A DNA stretch of 53,901 nucleotides, from positions 1-53,901 of the forward strand of contig NZ_BCZE01000014.1 of the NCBI RefSeq assembly GCF_001598555.1, written 5' to 3'. The notes below the pieces were generated by a model, which was not told the DNA's origin, made no database searches, and was given only the letters and a program-made list of their open reading frames with translations. Both the position numbers and the translations under genes were made by a program. This DNA comes from Novosphingobium rosa NBRC 15208 (GTDB lineage Bacteria; Pseudomonadota; Alphaproteobacteria; Sphingomonadales; Sphingomonadaceae). Of this stretch, positions 17,904-25,072 are shown piece by piece; position 1 is the first letter of the stretch, and every line of letters begins with the position of its first letter.

Positions 17904-18320
17904 TCCGGGTTTGCCAACGAACCCTTTGGATTTGTTTCCATCGCATCGGCCGTCCGCTTCATCGCGGGCGGCCGAAATGCGTTGCGGATTATTTATCCTA
18001 TTTAAATATTTCGTCTTTTAGGCTGGCAATCTATTGTTGTGGCCGTTCCGGCTGTTTTCAGGCTTGCCTTGCTGATGTTTCGGCATGAATATGTCGTGAA
18101 TCTTATCGTGATTTCATAACTGATTTACCATTCTTGTGCGATTGAGAAGGCAAGACATTGACAGGTGGGGCAATCACTCGCGGGTTTCGCGATGGGGCCT
18201 TTCGAGATGTGATGGTGATGGCTTGATCGTATTCGTCGGCCATGGGGCTCGCCCTCATGGAGGTATGAACCGGCGGCTGAAGTGAAGGCGCTCCCCCGGG
18301 CGTTTGTGTGAGGTGACGAA
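17904..18320. other. Intergenic stretch between secA and the PilZ gene
   Basis: No credible gene is visible. The stretch is notably AT-rich between about 17985 and 18160 (TTATTTATCCTATTTAAATA is typical), in contrast to its neighbours. This suggests a promoter region for the PilZ gene or a small untranslated RNA, but I see no defined promoter boxes or RNA fold. Confidence 0.4.
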
Positions 18321-19013
18321 TTGGCGCAGGATCCTAACTCGATGCAGGAAGCGGCGGCGGGCGCTGTAGCTCAGCCTGCGCCGCAGTCGGGGGCGGAATT
18401 GCGCCGCGCGCCGCGCTATACGCTGCTGGTGCGGGCGGCCAAGCTGGTGCTGGACGGGCGCGAATATCTCTGCGTGCTGCGCGATGCCTCCAGCACGGGC
18501 GTGAAGGTCCGCATTTTCCATTCGCTGCCCAATTATGAGCATATCGCGCTCGAGACCGGCAGTGGTGAGCGCTATCCGATGGAAATGATGTGGTTCAAGG
18601 ATGACCACGCCGGTTTCCGCTTCTTCGACGAGATCGACGTTCAGGCTTTGATCGAGGACCGGCGGGAGACCTATCCGCGCCGCCAGATCCGCCTGCGGCT
18701 GGAACGCCCCGCCACGATCCATTCGGGCAGCAAGAGCTGGCCGATCCTGCTGCGCGACATCTCGCAACAGGGCGCCTGCATCGAAACACCCGAACGTTTG
18801 CTGCTGCGCCAGTTGGTGAAGGTGGATATTCCCGGCTTCCCGCAGATCTATGCCAAGGTCTGCTGGCGGCAGGAGCCGCGCCATGGTCTGGCGCTTGAAA
18901 CCAGCTTCACCATGGATGAGCTGGCGGTCAACATCATGAAGATGCATGAATATCCGCTGGTGGCCGCACCGGGCGGTGTGGTGCCGGGCGCGAACATCCG
19001 CGCGGTGATTTAA
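18321..19013 (+). CDS. Tandem PilZ-domain protein (candidate c-di-GMP receptor)
   Basis: The 230-residue protein contains two PilZ-like modules. The first spans about residues 28-100, with RRAPR followed by the conserved turn DASSTGVKV. The second spans about 113-200, with PRRQIR followed by DISQQGACIE. In PilZ domains the RxxxR and D/NxSxxG motifs hold cyclic di-GMP; the second copy matches both well, the first less strictly. It is probably cytoplasmic. I place the start at TTG 18321, which has AGGTG five bases upstream; ATG 18342 would shorten the protein by seven residues without touching either domain. The two-copy arrangement suggests one module binds the nucleotide and the other a partner, but this is inference. 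Confidence 0.8.
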   Translation: MAQDPNSMQEAAAGAVAQPAPQSGAELRRAPRYTLLVRAAKLVLDGREYLCVLRDASSTGVKVRIFHSLPNYEHIALETGSGERYPMEMMWFKDDHAGFRFFDEIDVQALIEDRRETYPRRQIRLRLERPATIHSGSKSWPILLRDISQQGACIETPERLLLRQLVKVDIPGFPQIYAKVCWRQEPRHGLALETSFTMDELAVNIMKMHEYPLVAAPGGVVPGANIRAVI

Positions 19014-19334
19014 GGCGCGGGTCGACCGGGACATCGCCGTGGCGATTGCCCCAGGAGGCGGTCGCACTCGAACACTTTCCTTACCCCGTTTCCTGTCATT
19101 CCGCCGGAAGACGTCCCGCGAGCGTGAGAGGGTAACCCCCTCGCATTGTCTCTTTTCTTTTGCCCACAACAAAAGCCCGCCACCAGAATGACGGGCTGTG
19201 CATGCCTAAATTCTTGAAAAGAAAGGCGGGCAGGGGCGGCGATGGTCGCCTGCGGCCCTGCCCCGCACCTTGCTCATGGCCATATCCGCCTGCCTCTCCC
19301 CACCTGCGGATATGATGCCCCTGTGAGCGGTCTG
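19014..19334. other. Intergenic junction holding repeat copy C
   Basis: No gene is supported here. The stretch contains a short perfect palindrome at 19033-19046 (ATCGCC-GT-GGCGAT), repeat copy C at 19101-19159, and otherwise GC-rich DNA without a conserved reading frame. It separates the plus-strand PilZ gene from a small minus-strand gene. Confidence 0.5.
19101..19159 (-). repeat. Dispersed palindromic repeat, copy C (inverted)
   Basis: Read on the minus strand, this stretch gives GAAAAGAGACAATGCGAG, then GGGGTTACCC, then the second motif GACGTCTTCCGG, the same order as copies A and D. One arm is degraded (GCGTGAGAGGGT against ACCCCCTCGC). On the plus strand the stem is followed by TGTCTCTTTTCTTTT, so it may act as a terminator for the PilZ gene. 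Confidence 0.7.
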
Positions 19335-19529
19335 TCAGCGAAGCAGAAGCATCGCCAGCAGCGCGCACCACAGCAAGGCGCTGATCGGCAGAGAATAGAC
19401 AATTCCTCTGGCGATCTGATTGCGCTCTTCCGGCGCATCGTTCCAAATACCGGTCTTTCTGTTTGCGATGATCTGATCGCTTCCTGAAATCCACCGATCA
19501 AATGGTGTAAGCTTCAACTGAGTGTTCAT
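19335..19529 (-). CDS. Small single-helix membrane protein, unknown function
   Basis: The minus-strand frame from ATG 19529 gives 64 residues. The first 44 or so are soluble and charged (TPFDRWISGSDQII, WNDAPEERNQIARG) and the last 20 form one hydrophobic helix ending ALLAMLLLR. This resembles a small tail-anchored inner-membrane protein. The 5' side is AT-rich, as expected of a promoter region. I do not recognise a family. The plus-strand frames over the same bases look like shadows. The organised hydrophobic C-terminus is the main reason to believe the gene is real. Confidence 0.45.
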   Translation of the reverse strand: MNTQLKLTPFDRWISGSDQIIANRKTGIWNDAPEERNQIARGIVYSLPISALLWCALLAMLLLR

Positions 19530-19962
19530 CGCTGCGCCCCTCGAACTCAACGGCCTCTTGCAGAATTGAAGGATCTTAAAACGAGACCTTCAATCTCCCC
19601 CTGCCTTGAAGAACTGATACCATCTTGTTGGAGGCGAAACAATATCCTGTAAAAACAAACGTCTATTTGCGCAACTGCGAAAGGAATGAGCGGTTGCAGC
19701 ACGTTTTTCGGTTTGTGAGGGGGATTTCGCCGTCGCTGGGGCTTGTTTTCATGGCATTTGCGAAAATTTTACGCAGTTGCACAATCGCTGATGCGGCGAG
19801 GCATATTGTTATCGGTTGCATTGCAGCAGCCCTCCGACAAATTGATTGTCACGAAATCGACAAAATTGCCCGAATCACCTCATACGGACCCCTTCCACGG
19901 ATTGCCCTGAAGGCCGTCAGCGGCTAGCGCGTCGTCTTCACTGGCAACACAGGACCCCCGCC
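19530..19962. other. Intergenic stretch before the phosphoribosyltransferase gene
   Basis: This stretch is clearly richer in A+T than the rest of the window and holds no convincing gene; a 100-codon plus-strand frame from TTG 19625 lacks domain features. It contains widely spaced inverted nine-base arms GCAACTGCG (19671-19679) and CGCAGTTGC (19772-19780). A regulatory region for the genes on both sides, or an unannotated small RNA, would fit. Confidence 0.4.
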
Positions 19963-20493
19963 ATGACCGACAGCCCCGCTCCGGAGCTTTTTCATCTGCC
20001 CTATGATGAATTTCTGGCCGATGTGCGCAAGGTAGCAGGGCAGGTCGCCGCCGATCCCTGGCAGCCCGATTTTGTGGTGGGCATCGGGCGCGGTGGCCTG
20101 GTGCCGGCGGTTTACATCTCGCATCAGCTGAACACGCCGATGCTGTCGGTCGATCATTCCTCGAAGGTGCCCGGTTTCGCCGAGGAGCTGCTGCGCAAGG
20201 TGGCCATGCGCAGCGCCTCGGGTGTGAAGCTGCTCTTTGTGGACGACATCAATGATAGCGGGCGGACCATCGCCACCATCCGCCGCATCCTTACCGACCA
20301 TGGCGGCAATGCCGACAACTGGCGCTTTGCGGTGGGCATCAACAATGCGAGTTCGCAGGTGCAGGTCGATTTCTGGGCGCGTGATATCGACCGCGCGACC
20401 GATAAGCGCTGGTTCGTCTTCCCGTGGGAGGCCGTCGGCCAGACCAGCACCATTGAGGCCGAGGCCCGCAGCGTGCCGGAACGCCTCGCCTGA
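19963..20493 (+). CDS. Phosphoribosyltransferase family protein (Gpt-like)
   Basis: The 176-residue protein has a type I phosphoribosyltransferase fold. The PRPP-binding loop reads LLFVDDINDSGRTI (about residues 88-101), preceded by the substrate-side strand FVVGIGRGGLVPAVYISHQL. The family transfers phosphoribose from PRPP to a nucleobase such as xanthine or guanine, or serves as a regulatory relative. The base cannot be read from this sequence. I chose ATG 19963 (MTDSPAPELFHLPY) because the 39 residues upstream in this frame are Arg/Pro-rich and lack family character. Confidence 0.85.
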   Translation: MTDSPAPELFHLPYDEFLADVRKVAGQVAADPWQPDFVVGIGRGGLVPAVYISHQLNTPMLSVDHSSKVPGFAEELLRKVAMRSASGVKLLFVDDINDSGRTIATIRRILTDHGGNADNWRFAVGINNASSQVQVDFWARDIDRATDKRWFVFPWEAVGQTSTIEAEARSVPERLA

Positions 20494-20530
20494 TCCTCAA
20501 ACATGCGCAGCGCAGGCGCGCATAACGAAG

Positions 20531-20555
20531 CGGGGCCGACCTGAGGCCGACCCCG
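20531..20555. terminator. Imperfect hairpin between convergent genes
   Basis: CGGGGCCGACCT pairs with AGGCCGACCCCG in ten of twelve positions around a very short loop. It sits in the 86 bases between the phosphoribosyltransferase gene and the convergent Gly/His-rich protein gene, so it may end transcription from both sides. There is no clear U-run. Confidence 0.4.
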
Positions 20556-20579
20556 CCGGGTTGCAAAAGGTTTCAGAGC

Positions 20580-21101
20580 TTAGTGGTGGCCGCCAAAGCC
20601 ACCGCCATGGCCTCCGCCGAAGTTGCCGCCACCATGCGGGGCATAGCCACCACCGCCGAAGCCGCCATGATATCCGCCCGCGAACCCGCCATGCGGGGCG
20701 AAGCCGGGGCCGCCGCGACCGATGAAGGGATGGGCAAAGCGCTGGCCGTCATGGTTCCACCAGTAACCGTCGCGCCATGACCAGCCCATCCGGTAGTAAT
20801 CGGCGGAGGGGTAGCAGTAACCCTCATAGCCGGGATAGGCTTCATAGCAGCTGGCCGGGCCGCCATAGGGCGCATAGCCGACAGGCGTGGCGTCATAGTC
20901 GTAATCGCCGCCCTGATCGGCCAGAGCCGCGCCAACGGCCAGACCCACCACACCGGCAGCCACCGCCGCACCGGCGCCACCGCCGCGATATCCATAACCA
21001 CCGTGCCATGGTTGGGCGGCGGCGGGCGTGGCGGTCAGTCCCGTCAAGGCGGTGAGCGCCAGCGCGGAACCGAGCGAAATCTTTTTCAGGATGCTGTTCA
21101 C
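20580..21101 (-). CDS. Gly/His/Tyr-rich secreted protein
   Basis: The 173-residue product has a Sec signal peptide (KKISLGSALALTALTGLTA, cleavage near PAAAQ at residue 30), a short Gly/Ala-rich hydrophobic stretch (AAVAAGVVGLAVGAALA) and a Tyr/Pro-rich middle with Cys at SCYEAYPGYEGYCY. The Gly-rich tail is studded with His and Phe and ends GGFGGHH. The sequence is low-complexity; the middle WSWRDGYWWNHDGQRF resembles surface-repeat proteins common in Alphaproteobacteria. The His-rich tail could bind metal, which is inference only. The start is GTG 21101, with GGAG seven bases upstream. A cell-envelope or structural role is likely. Confidence 0.75.
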   Translation of the reverse strand: MNSILKKISLGSALALTALTGLTATPAAAQPWHGGYGYRGGGAGAAVAAGVVGLAVGAALADQGGDYDYDATPVGYAPYGGPASCYEAYPGYEGYCYPSADYYRMGWSWRDGYWWNHDGQRFAHPFIGRGGPGFAPHGGFAGGYHGGFGGGGYAPHGGGNFGGGHGGGFGGHH

Positions 21102-21485
21102 GATCTTTCTCCGAAAGGCCGAGCGCGAGATCCATCGCGTCTTTATCGCCGCTGCGTGCCTTGTGACTTTCTTCTAAGCGAGTCCTTCTGAATAGCGGCG
21201 GAAGCGGACATGCAGTCTCAATTCAACATTGTATCCTGCGTGTAAAATCGGATACAATTTGGTGCGGCCTGCAGGGTGGAGTGTTGTTCCCCTCAGGCAA
21301 AACCATGAAATTGATGCGTCATCTTCCAGCTTCTGCATGCCGGGGCAGGCTCACGCTTATCGCGAATGCATTTTTTGCATGTTACCACTCTGCCTTTGCA
21401 TCACGGGAAATTTGCCCCGCCCAGTCGTGGGGTTTATGCGACGGGCTCCCCCGATCCCCCGACTCCCGTACCATCAGGCCCCATC
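21102..21485. other. Divergent promoter region between the Gly/His-rich gene and an MFS gene
   Basis: These 384 bases lie between two divergent genes and hold no convincing coding sequence. The centre (about 21215-21265) is AT-rich and contains the inverted repeat listed separately. A frame open from ATG 21366 runs into the MFS gene but has no transporter character before 21486. Confidence 0.45.
21228..21258. promoter_or_regulatory. Inverted repeat, possible operator
   Basis: Nine-base perfect arms ATTGTATCC and GGATACAAT enclose 13 bases in the AT-rich middle of a divergent intergenic region. The symmetric shape and location fit a binding site for a dimeric regulator; ATTGTATCC/GGATACAAT with GTATCC/GGATAC cores is also seen with GntR-type sites. 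No regulator gene lies next to it. Confidence 0.35.
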
Positions 21486-22667
21486 ATGTCCCGTTCCTCG
21501 TTGCAAATTTTGCTGACCGTCACCTGCACCGCGCTGGCCTATTTCGCTGTAGGCTTGCCGCTGGCGGTGCTGCCCGGATGGGTGCATGGCGATCTGGGTT
21601 ATAGCGCGGTGATCGCGGGCATCGCCATTTCGATGCAATATGTCGCGACCATCGTCAGCCGCCGGATCGTCGGGCCGATGGCCGATACCTCCGGGCCCAA
21701 GGTTTCGATCCTGGTCGGTTTCGCCTGCTGCCTTGCCAGCGGACTGGCCACCATGGGAGCGTCCTTGCTGCTGGGCATGCCAAGCATGGCGCTTTCGGCT
21801 GTGCTGCTTGGTCGCATCTTGCTGGGCTTTGGCGAAAGCATGCTGGGCACCGGAGCCATCGCCTGGGCCATCGGCCGCGTCGGTTCCGAGCAGACCGCAC
21901 GGGTGATCTCCTGGAATGGCATCGCCACTTACGGCGGCATCGCGCTGGGCGCTCCGGCGGGCACCTGGCTCTATGCGTTGGGCAAGATGAATGCCGTGGG
22001 CGCGGCGCTGCTGGTCACCGGTCTGGTCGGGCTGCTCTTTGCCTGGCCGCAGGCGGCGAGCCCGGTGATCCGCGCCGAACGCCTCCCTTTCCGCGCCGTG
22101 CTGATGCGTGTGATGCCCTATGGGCTGGCGCTGGCGCTGGGGGCGATCGGCTTTGGCGTGATTTCGGCCTTTATTGCGTTGTATTACAGTTCGCATGGCT
22201 GGGGAGGGGCATGGGTGGCGCTGAGCTTTTTCGGCATCTGCTTCGTGCTGGCCCGCGTGCTGTTTGTGAACAGCATCGCACGCCATGGCGGGCTGAAGGT
22301 TTCGCTGGTGTTCTTCGCCATCGAGACTCTGGGCCAGTTTCTGATCTGGGGCGTACCACATGGCTGGGCCGCCGTGGCGGGCGCTGGCGCGGCGGGCTTC
22401 GGCTTCGCGCTGATCTTCCCGGCGCTGGGGTTGATCGTGGTCGATCTGGTGCCTGCGCAGAACCGGGGCTCGGCGATTGGCGCTTATTCGATGTTCACCG
22501 ATGTGGCGCTCTGCGCGACCGGGCCGGTGGCCGGGCTGCTGGCCTCCAGCGTCAGCTATGCCGCGCCGTTCCTGTTCGGCGCGGTGGCTTCGCTGACAGC
22601 GGCGCTGATGATGGTCGTGCTGCTGCGCGGGGAGCATGATGAGGGCCGCCGCACGGTGGCGGGCTGA
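21486..22667 (+). CDS. Major facilitator superfamily transporter
   Basis: The 393-residue protein has about twelve hydrophobic helices and the MFS loop motif after helix 2 (SRRIVGPMADTSGPK, a variant of GxLaDrxGrr), with GRILLGFGESMLGTGAIAW in helices 4-5. It resembles the YhhS/YfcJ group of small MFS exporters. Substrate unknown. The ATG at 21486 (MSRSSLQILLTV) places the first helix at the N-terminus; upstream extension adds no membrane segment. It converges on treY with two bases between the stop codons, so the transcripts probably overlap. Confidence 0.85.
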   Translation: MSRSSLQILLTVTCTALAYFAVGLPLAVLPGWVHGDLGYSAVIAGIAISMQYVATIVSRRIVGPMADTSGPKVSILVGFACCLASGLATMGASLLLGMPSMALSAVLLGRILLGFGESMLGTGAIAWAIGRVGSEQTARVISWNGIATYGGIALGAPAGTWLYALGKMNAVGAALLVTGLVGLLFAWPQAASPVIRAERLPFRAVLMRVMPYGLALALGAIGFGVISAFIALYYSSHGWGGAWVALSFFGICFVLARVLFVNSIARHGGLKVSLVFFAIETLGQFLIWGVPHGWAAVAGAGAAGFGFALIFPALGLIVVDLVPAQNRGSAIGAYSMFTDVALCATGPVAGLLASSVSYAAPFLFGAVASLTAALMMVVLLRGEHDEGRRTVAG

Positions 22668-22669
22668 GA

Positions 22670-25072
22670 TCAGGCGGGCGCAACGCTCCACACCTGACCG
22701 CCGAAGAGATCCCGCGCCAGCCAGGCGTTGCCCTGATGGTGGATGGCGGTGTCTTCCCACCAGTCGGGCGGGGGATAGGCGAGGGCTCCGCCAAACAGCG
22801 GCTTGCCCAGCCTGATGGCGACGGCGCAACACAGCGCCTCATCGCCATGGCGGCGCAGGAAAGCCACCACATGCTCCGCGCGGCGTCCCGTGACCTCCAG
22901 AGGCCGATAATCCCCCAGCGCCAGTGCATGGCCATGGCGGCGCAGGCTGAGCAATTGGGCGATCAGATCGAGTTTCGGGTCACCCTGTGGATCGGCCAGC
23001 AGCACGGCACGGCGGGCGAAATCCACCGGACGGCGGTTGTCGGGATCGACCATGCTGAAATCGCCCAACTCGCCGCCCTGATAGATGTCGGGCACGCCGG
23101 GCGCCAAATGATGCAGCGCGGTCTGGCCCAGGCTGGCCGCCAGCGCCGGAGCGGCCAGAGCGTCCAGAAACTGCCGGGCATCCGCAAGGAATGCTTCGCT
23201 GGCGAAGAGGGCGGAGGCCAGATCGCGGCAGCGGGCCTCACAGGCTTCATCGGGCGCTTCCCATGACGAGCGCAGCCGGGCCTCGCGCAGGGCCTTGCCT
23301 TGCCAGGCGTGCAATCGGTGGAGCAGCGCCTCGTCCAGCGCGCCTTCCCATGCGCCGACCATGGCCTGAAACAACAGGTAGAGATCGCCCTGATCGACCT
23401 TTTGCGCCAAGGGCGCAGCCAGCGCGATCCAGCGTTGAGCCGTCTCCTCCCACAGGCCGGGAATGGTGCTGAGCACCGAGAGCCGCGCCCGTGCATCGGC
23501 GCCGCGCTTGTGGTCATGGGTGGCGAGGGCCAGCATGGCGCCTGGGTGATGGCTGGCGCGTTGCGCCATGGCCTGATGGAACGCCTCGACCGATAGCGCG
23601 GGCTCGGCGGGATCGAAGCCGACATCGTTGGTCGAGAGCAGAGCGCCGTAACGGTAGAAGGCGGTGTCCTCCACGCCCTTGGCGGCGATGGGGGCGCTCA
23701 GTTGCTGGAAGCGGCGGACGGCGTCGGCTTTCAGGGCGGCATCGCCGGGGCCTTCGCCCGCCAGCCAGCCAAGGATCAGATCAGCCACCCAGCCTTCGCC
23801 GGGGGGCGCCGCCATGGCCTTGCGGGCGGCCCGGCGCCATGGGGCGTCTCCGGGCAGGGCGGTTTCGCCGGTGCCATAGGTGCGATAGGCGGGAAACACA
23901 TGGAGCAGGCCTGCGACAGCCCGGCGCAGCATGCCGCGTGTCGGCGCTTGACCTGATGCCGTGGCCAACCTTTGCAGACTGTCGAGGCAGGCGTTCAACT
24001 GGCCCTCGAACTGCCATGAGAGCATATCGCGACGGCCTTGCAGCGCCTCCTGCGTGAAATCGGCTGAGCGCCCGCTAATCCGCGCCCAGAGCGTGGAGAG
24101 TTGAGCCATGCCCGCAGCATCATGCAGCAAGCCGCTGACCTCGCGCATGAAATCATAGCCAGTGGTGCCTTGCACCGGCCATTCGGGGGGAAGGTCTTCC
24201 CCGCAGGCAAGAATTTTCTCCACCACGATATAGGGTTCGCGGCCATTCCCCGCCGTGTGCAATGCGTCACGCAACTGGCGGCAATAGGCAGTGGGATCCG
24301 CCAGCCCGTCCACATGATCGACACGCACGCCATCGATCAGCCCGCGCGCGAAAAGATCGAGAAACAGCTGATGGGTGAAGGCGAAGACAGCCTGATCCTC
24401 CACCCGCACCCCGGCCAGATCGTTGATCGCGAAAAAGCGCCGCCAGTTGAGCGTGTCATTGGCCGTGCGCCAGTCGATCAGGCGGTAGTGCTGGCGTTGG
24501 ATTAGGGCGAGGATTTCGGCGTGATTGTCCGCAGAGATGCTGTGAAGATCCGGATCGTCATCGCGCAGGGGGTAGATCGTGCCGCCTCCCACCTGCAGGC
24601 TGCGGGTTTCGCCTTGCTTCACCAGCCTGACCGCACCGGAGGCGATGCTGTCTTCCAACGAGCTGTCCAGCACCGGCAAGGCGATGGGCTGCTCCCAGTC
24701 GATATCGAATAGCTTCGCATGCGGGCTGGCGCGTCCTCTGGCCAGCACATCGATCCAGCAGGCGTTGTTGTCGCCCGACACGCCCATATGATTGGGCACG
24801 ATATCCACGATCAGCCCCATCTGATGCGCGCGCAGCGCCTCCACCAGACGGATCAGTCCTGCCTCGTCGCCCAGTTCGGGATTGATCCGGCGCGGATCGA
24901 TCACATCATAGCCATGAAGCGATCCCCGCGCGGCCATGGTGATCGGCGAGGCATAGAGGTGGCTCACCCCCAGCGCGGCCAGATAGGGCACGATTGTCTC
25001 GGCATCGGTAAAGGTAAAGCCGCCATGCAGTTGCAGGCGGTAGGTGGCGCGGGGGAGGGCGGACAAGGTCAT
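22670..25072 (-). CDS. treY: Maltooligosyltrehalose synthase
   Basis: TreY rearranges the reducing-end glucose of maltodextrins into a trehalosyl unit by intramolecular transglucosylation. The 800-residue protein begins ATYRLQLHGGFTFTDAE and shows GH13 regions: region I DIVPNHMG, region II GVRVDHVDGL with the nucleophile Asp, region III VVEKILACGEDLP with the acid Glu, and region IV ATHDHKRGAD. The long insertions and total length fit GH13 subfamily 26. The start overlaps the malQ stop by four bases (ATGA). With TreZ it makes free trehalose from glycogen-like glucans, commonly for osmotic or desiccation tolerance. Confidence 0.95.
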   Translation of the reverse strand: MTLSALPRATYRLQLHGGFTFTDAETIVPYLAALGVSHLYASPITMAARGSLHGYDVIDPRRINPELGDEAGLIRLVEALRAHQMGLIVDIVPNHMGVSGDNNACWIDVLARGRASPHAKLFDIDWEQPIALPVLDSSLEDSIASGAVRLVKQGETRSLQVGGGTIYPLRDDDPDLHSISADNHAEILALIQRQHYRLIDWRTANDTLNWRRFFAINDLAGVRVEDQAVFAFTHQLFLDLFARGLIDGVRVDHVDGLADPTAYCRQLRDALHTAGNGREPYIVVEKILACGEDLPPEWPVQGTTGYDFMREVSGLLHDAAGMAQLSTLWARISGRSADFTQEALQGRRDMLSWQFEGQLNACLDSLQRLATASGQAPTRGMLRRAVAGLLHVFPAYRTYGTGETALPGDAPWRRAARKAMAAPPGEGWVADLILGWLAGEGPGDAALKADAVRRFQQLSAPIAAKGVEDTAFYRYGALLSTNDVGFDPAEPALSVEAFHQAMAQRASHHPGAMLALATHDHKRGADARARLSVLSTIPGLWEETAQRWIALAAPLAQKVDQGDLYLLFQAMVGAWEGALDEALLHRLHAWQGKALREARLRSSWEAPDEACEARCRDLASALFASEAFLADARQFLDALAAPALAASLGQTALHHLAPGVPDIYQGGELGDFSMVDPDNRRPVDFARRAVLLADPQGDPKLDLIAQLLSLRRHGHALALGDYRPLEVTGRRAEHVVAFLRRHGDEALCCAVAIRLGKPLFGGALAYPPPDWWEDTAIHHQGNAWLARDLFGGQVWSVAPA

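Noticed and set aside
14848..17946. Open minus-strand frame of over 1000 codons opposite secA
   Set aside because: Its translation is His/Leu/Arg/Gln-rich with no domain, and it mirrors the codon bias of secA, whose motifs on the plus strand are unmistakable.
19625..19927. 100-codon plus-strand frame before the phosphoribosyltransferase
   Set aside because: TTG start, no domain, mixed composition; the region looks regulatory.
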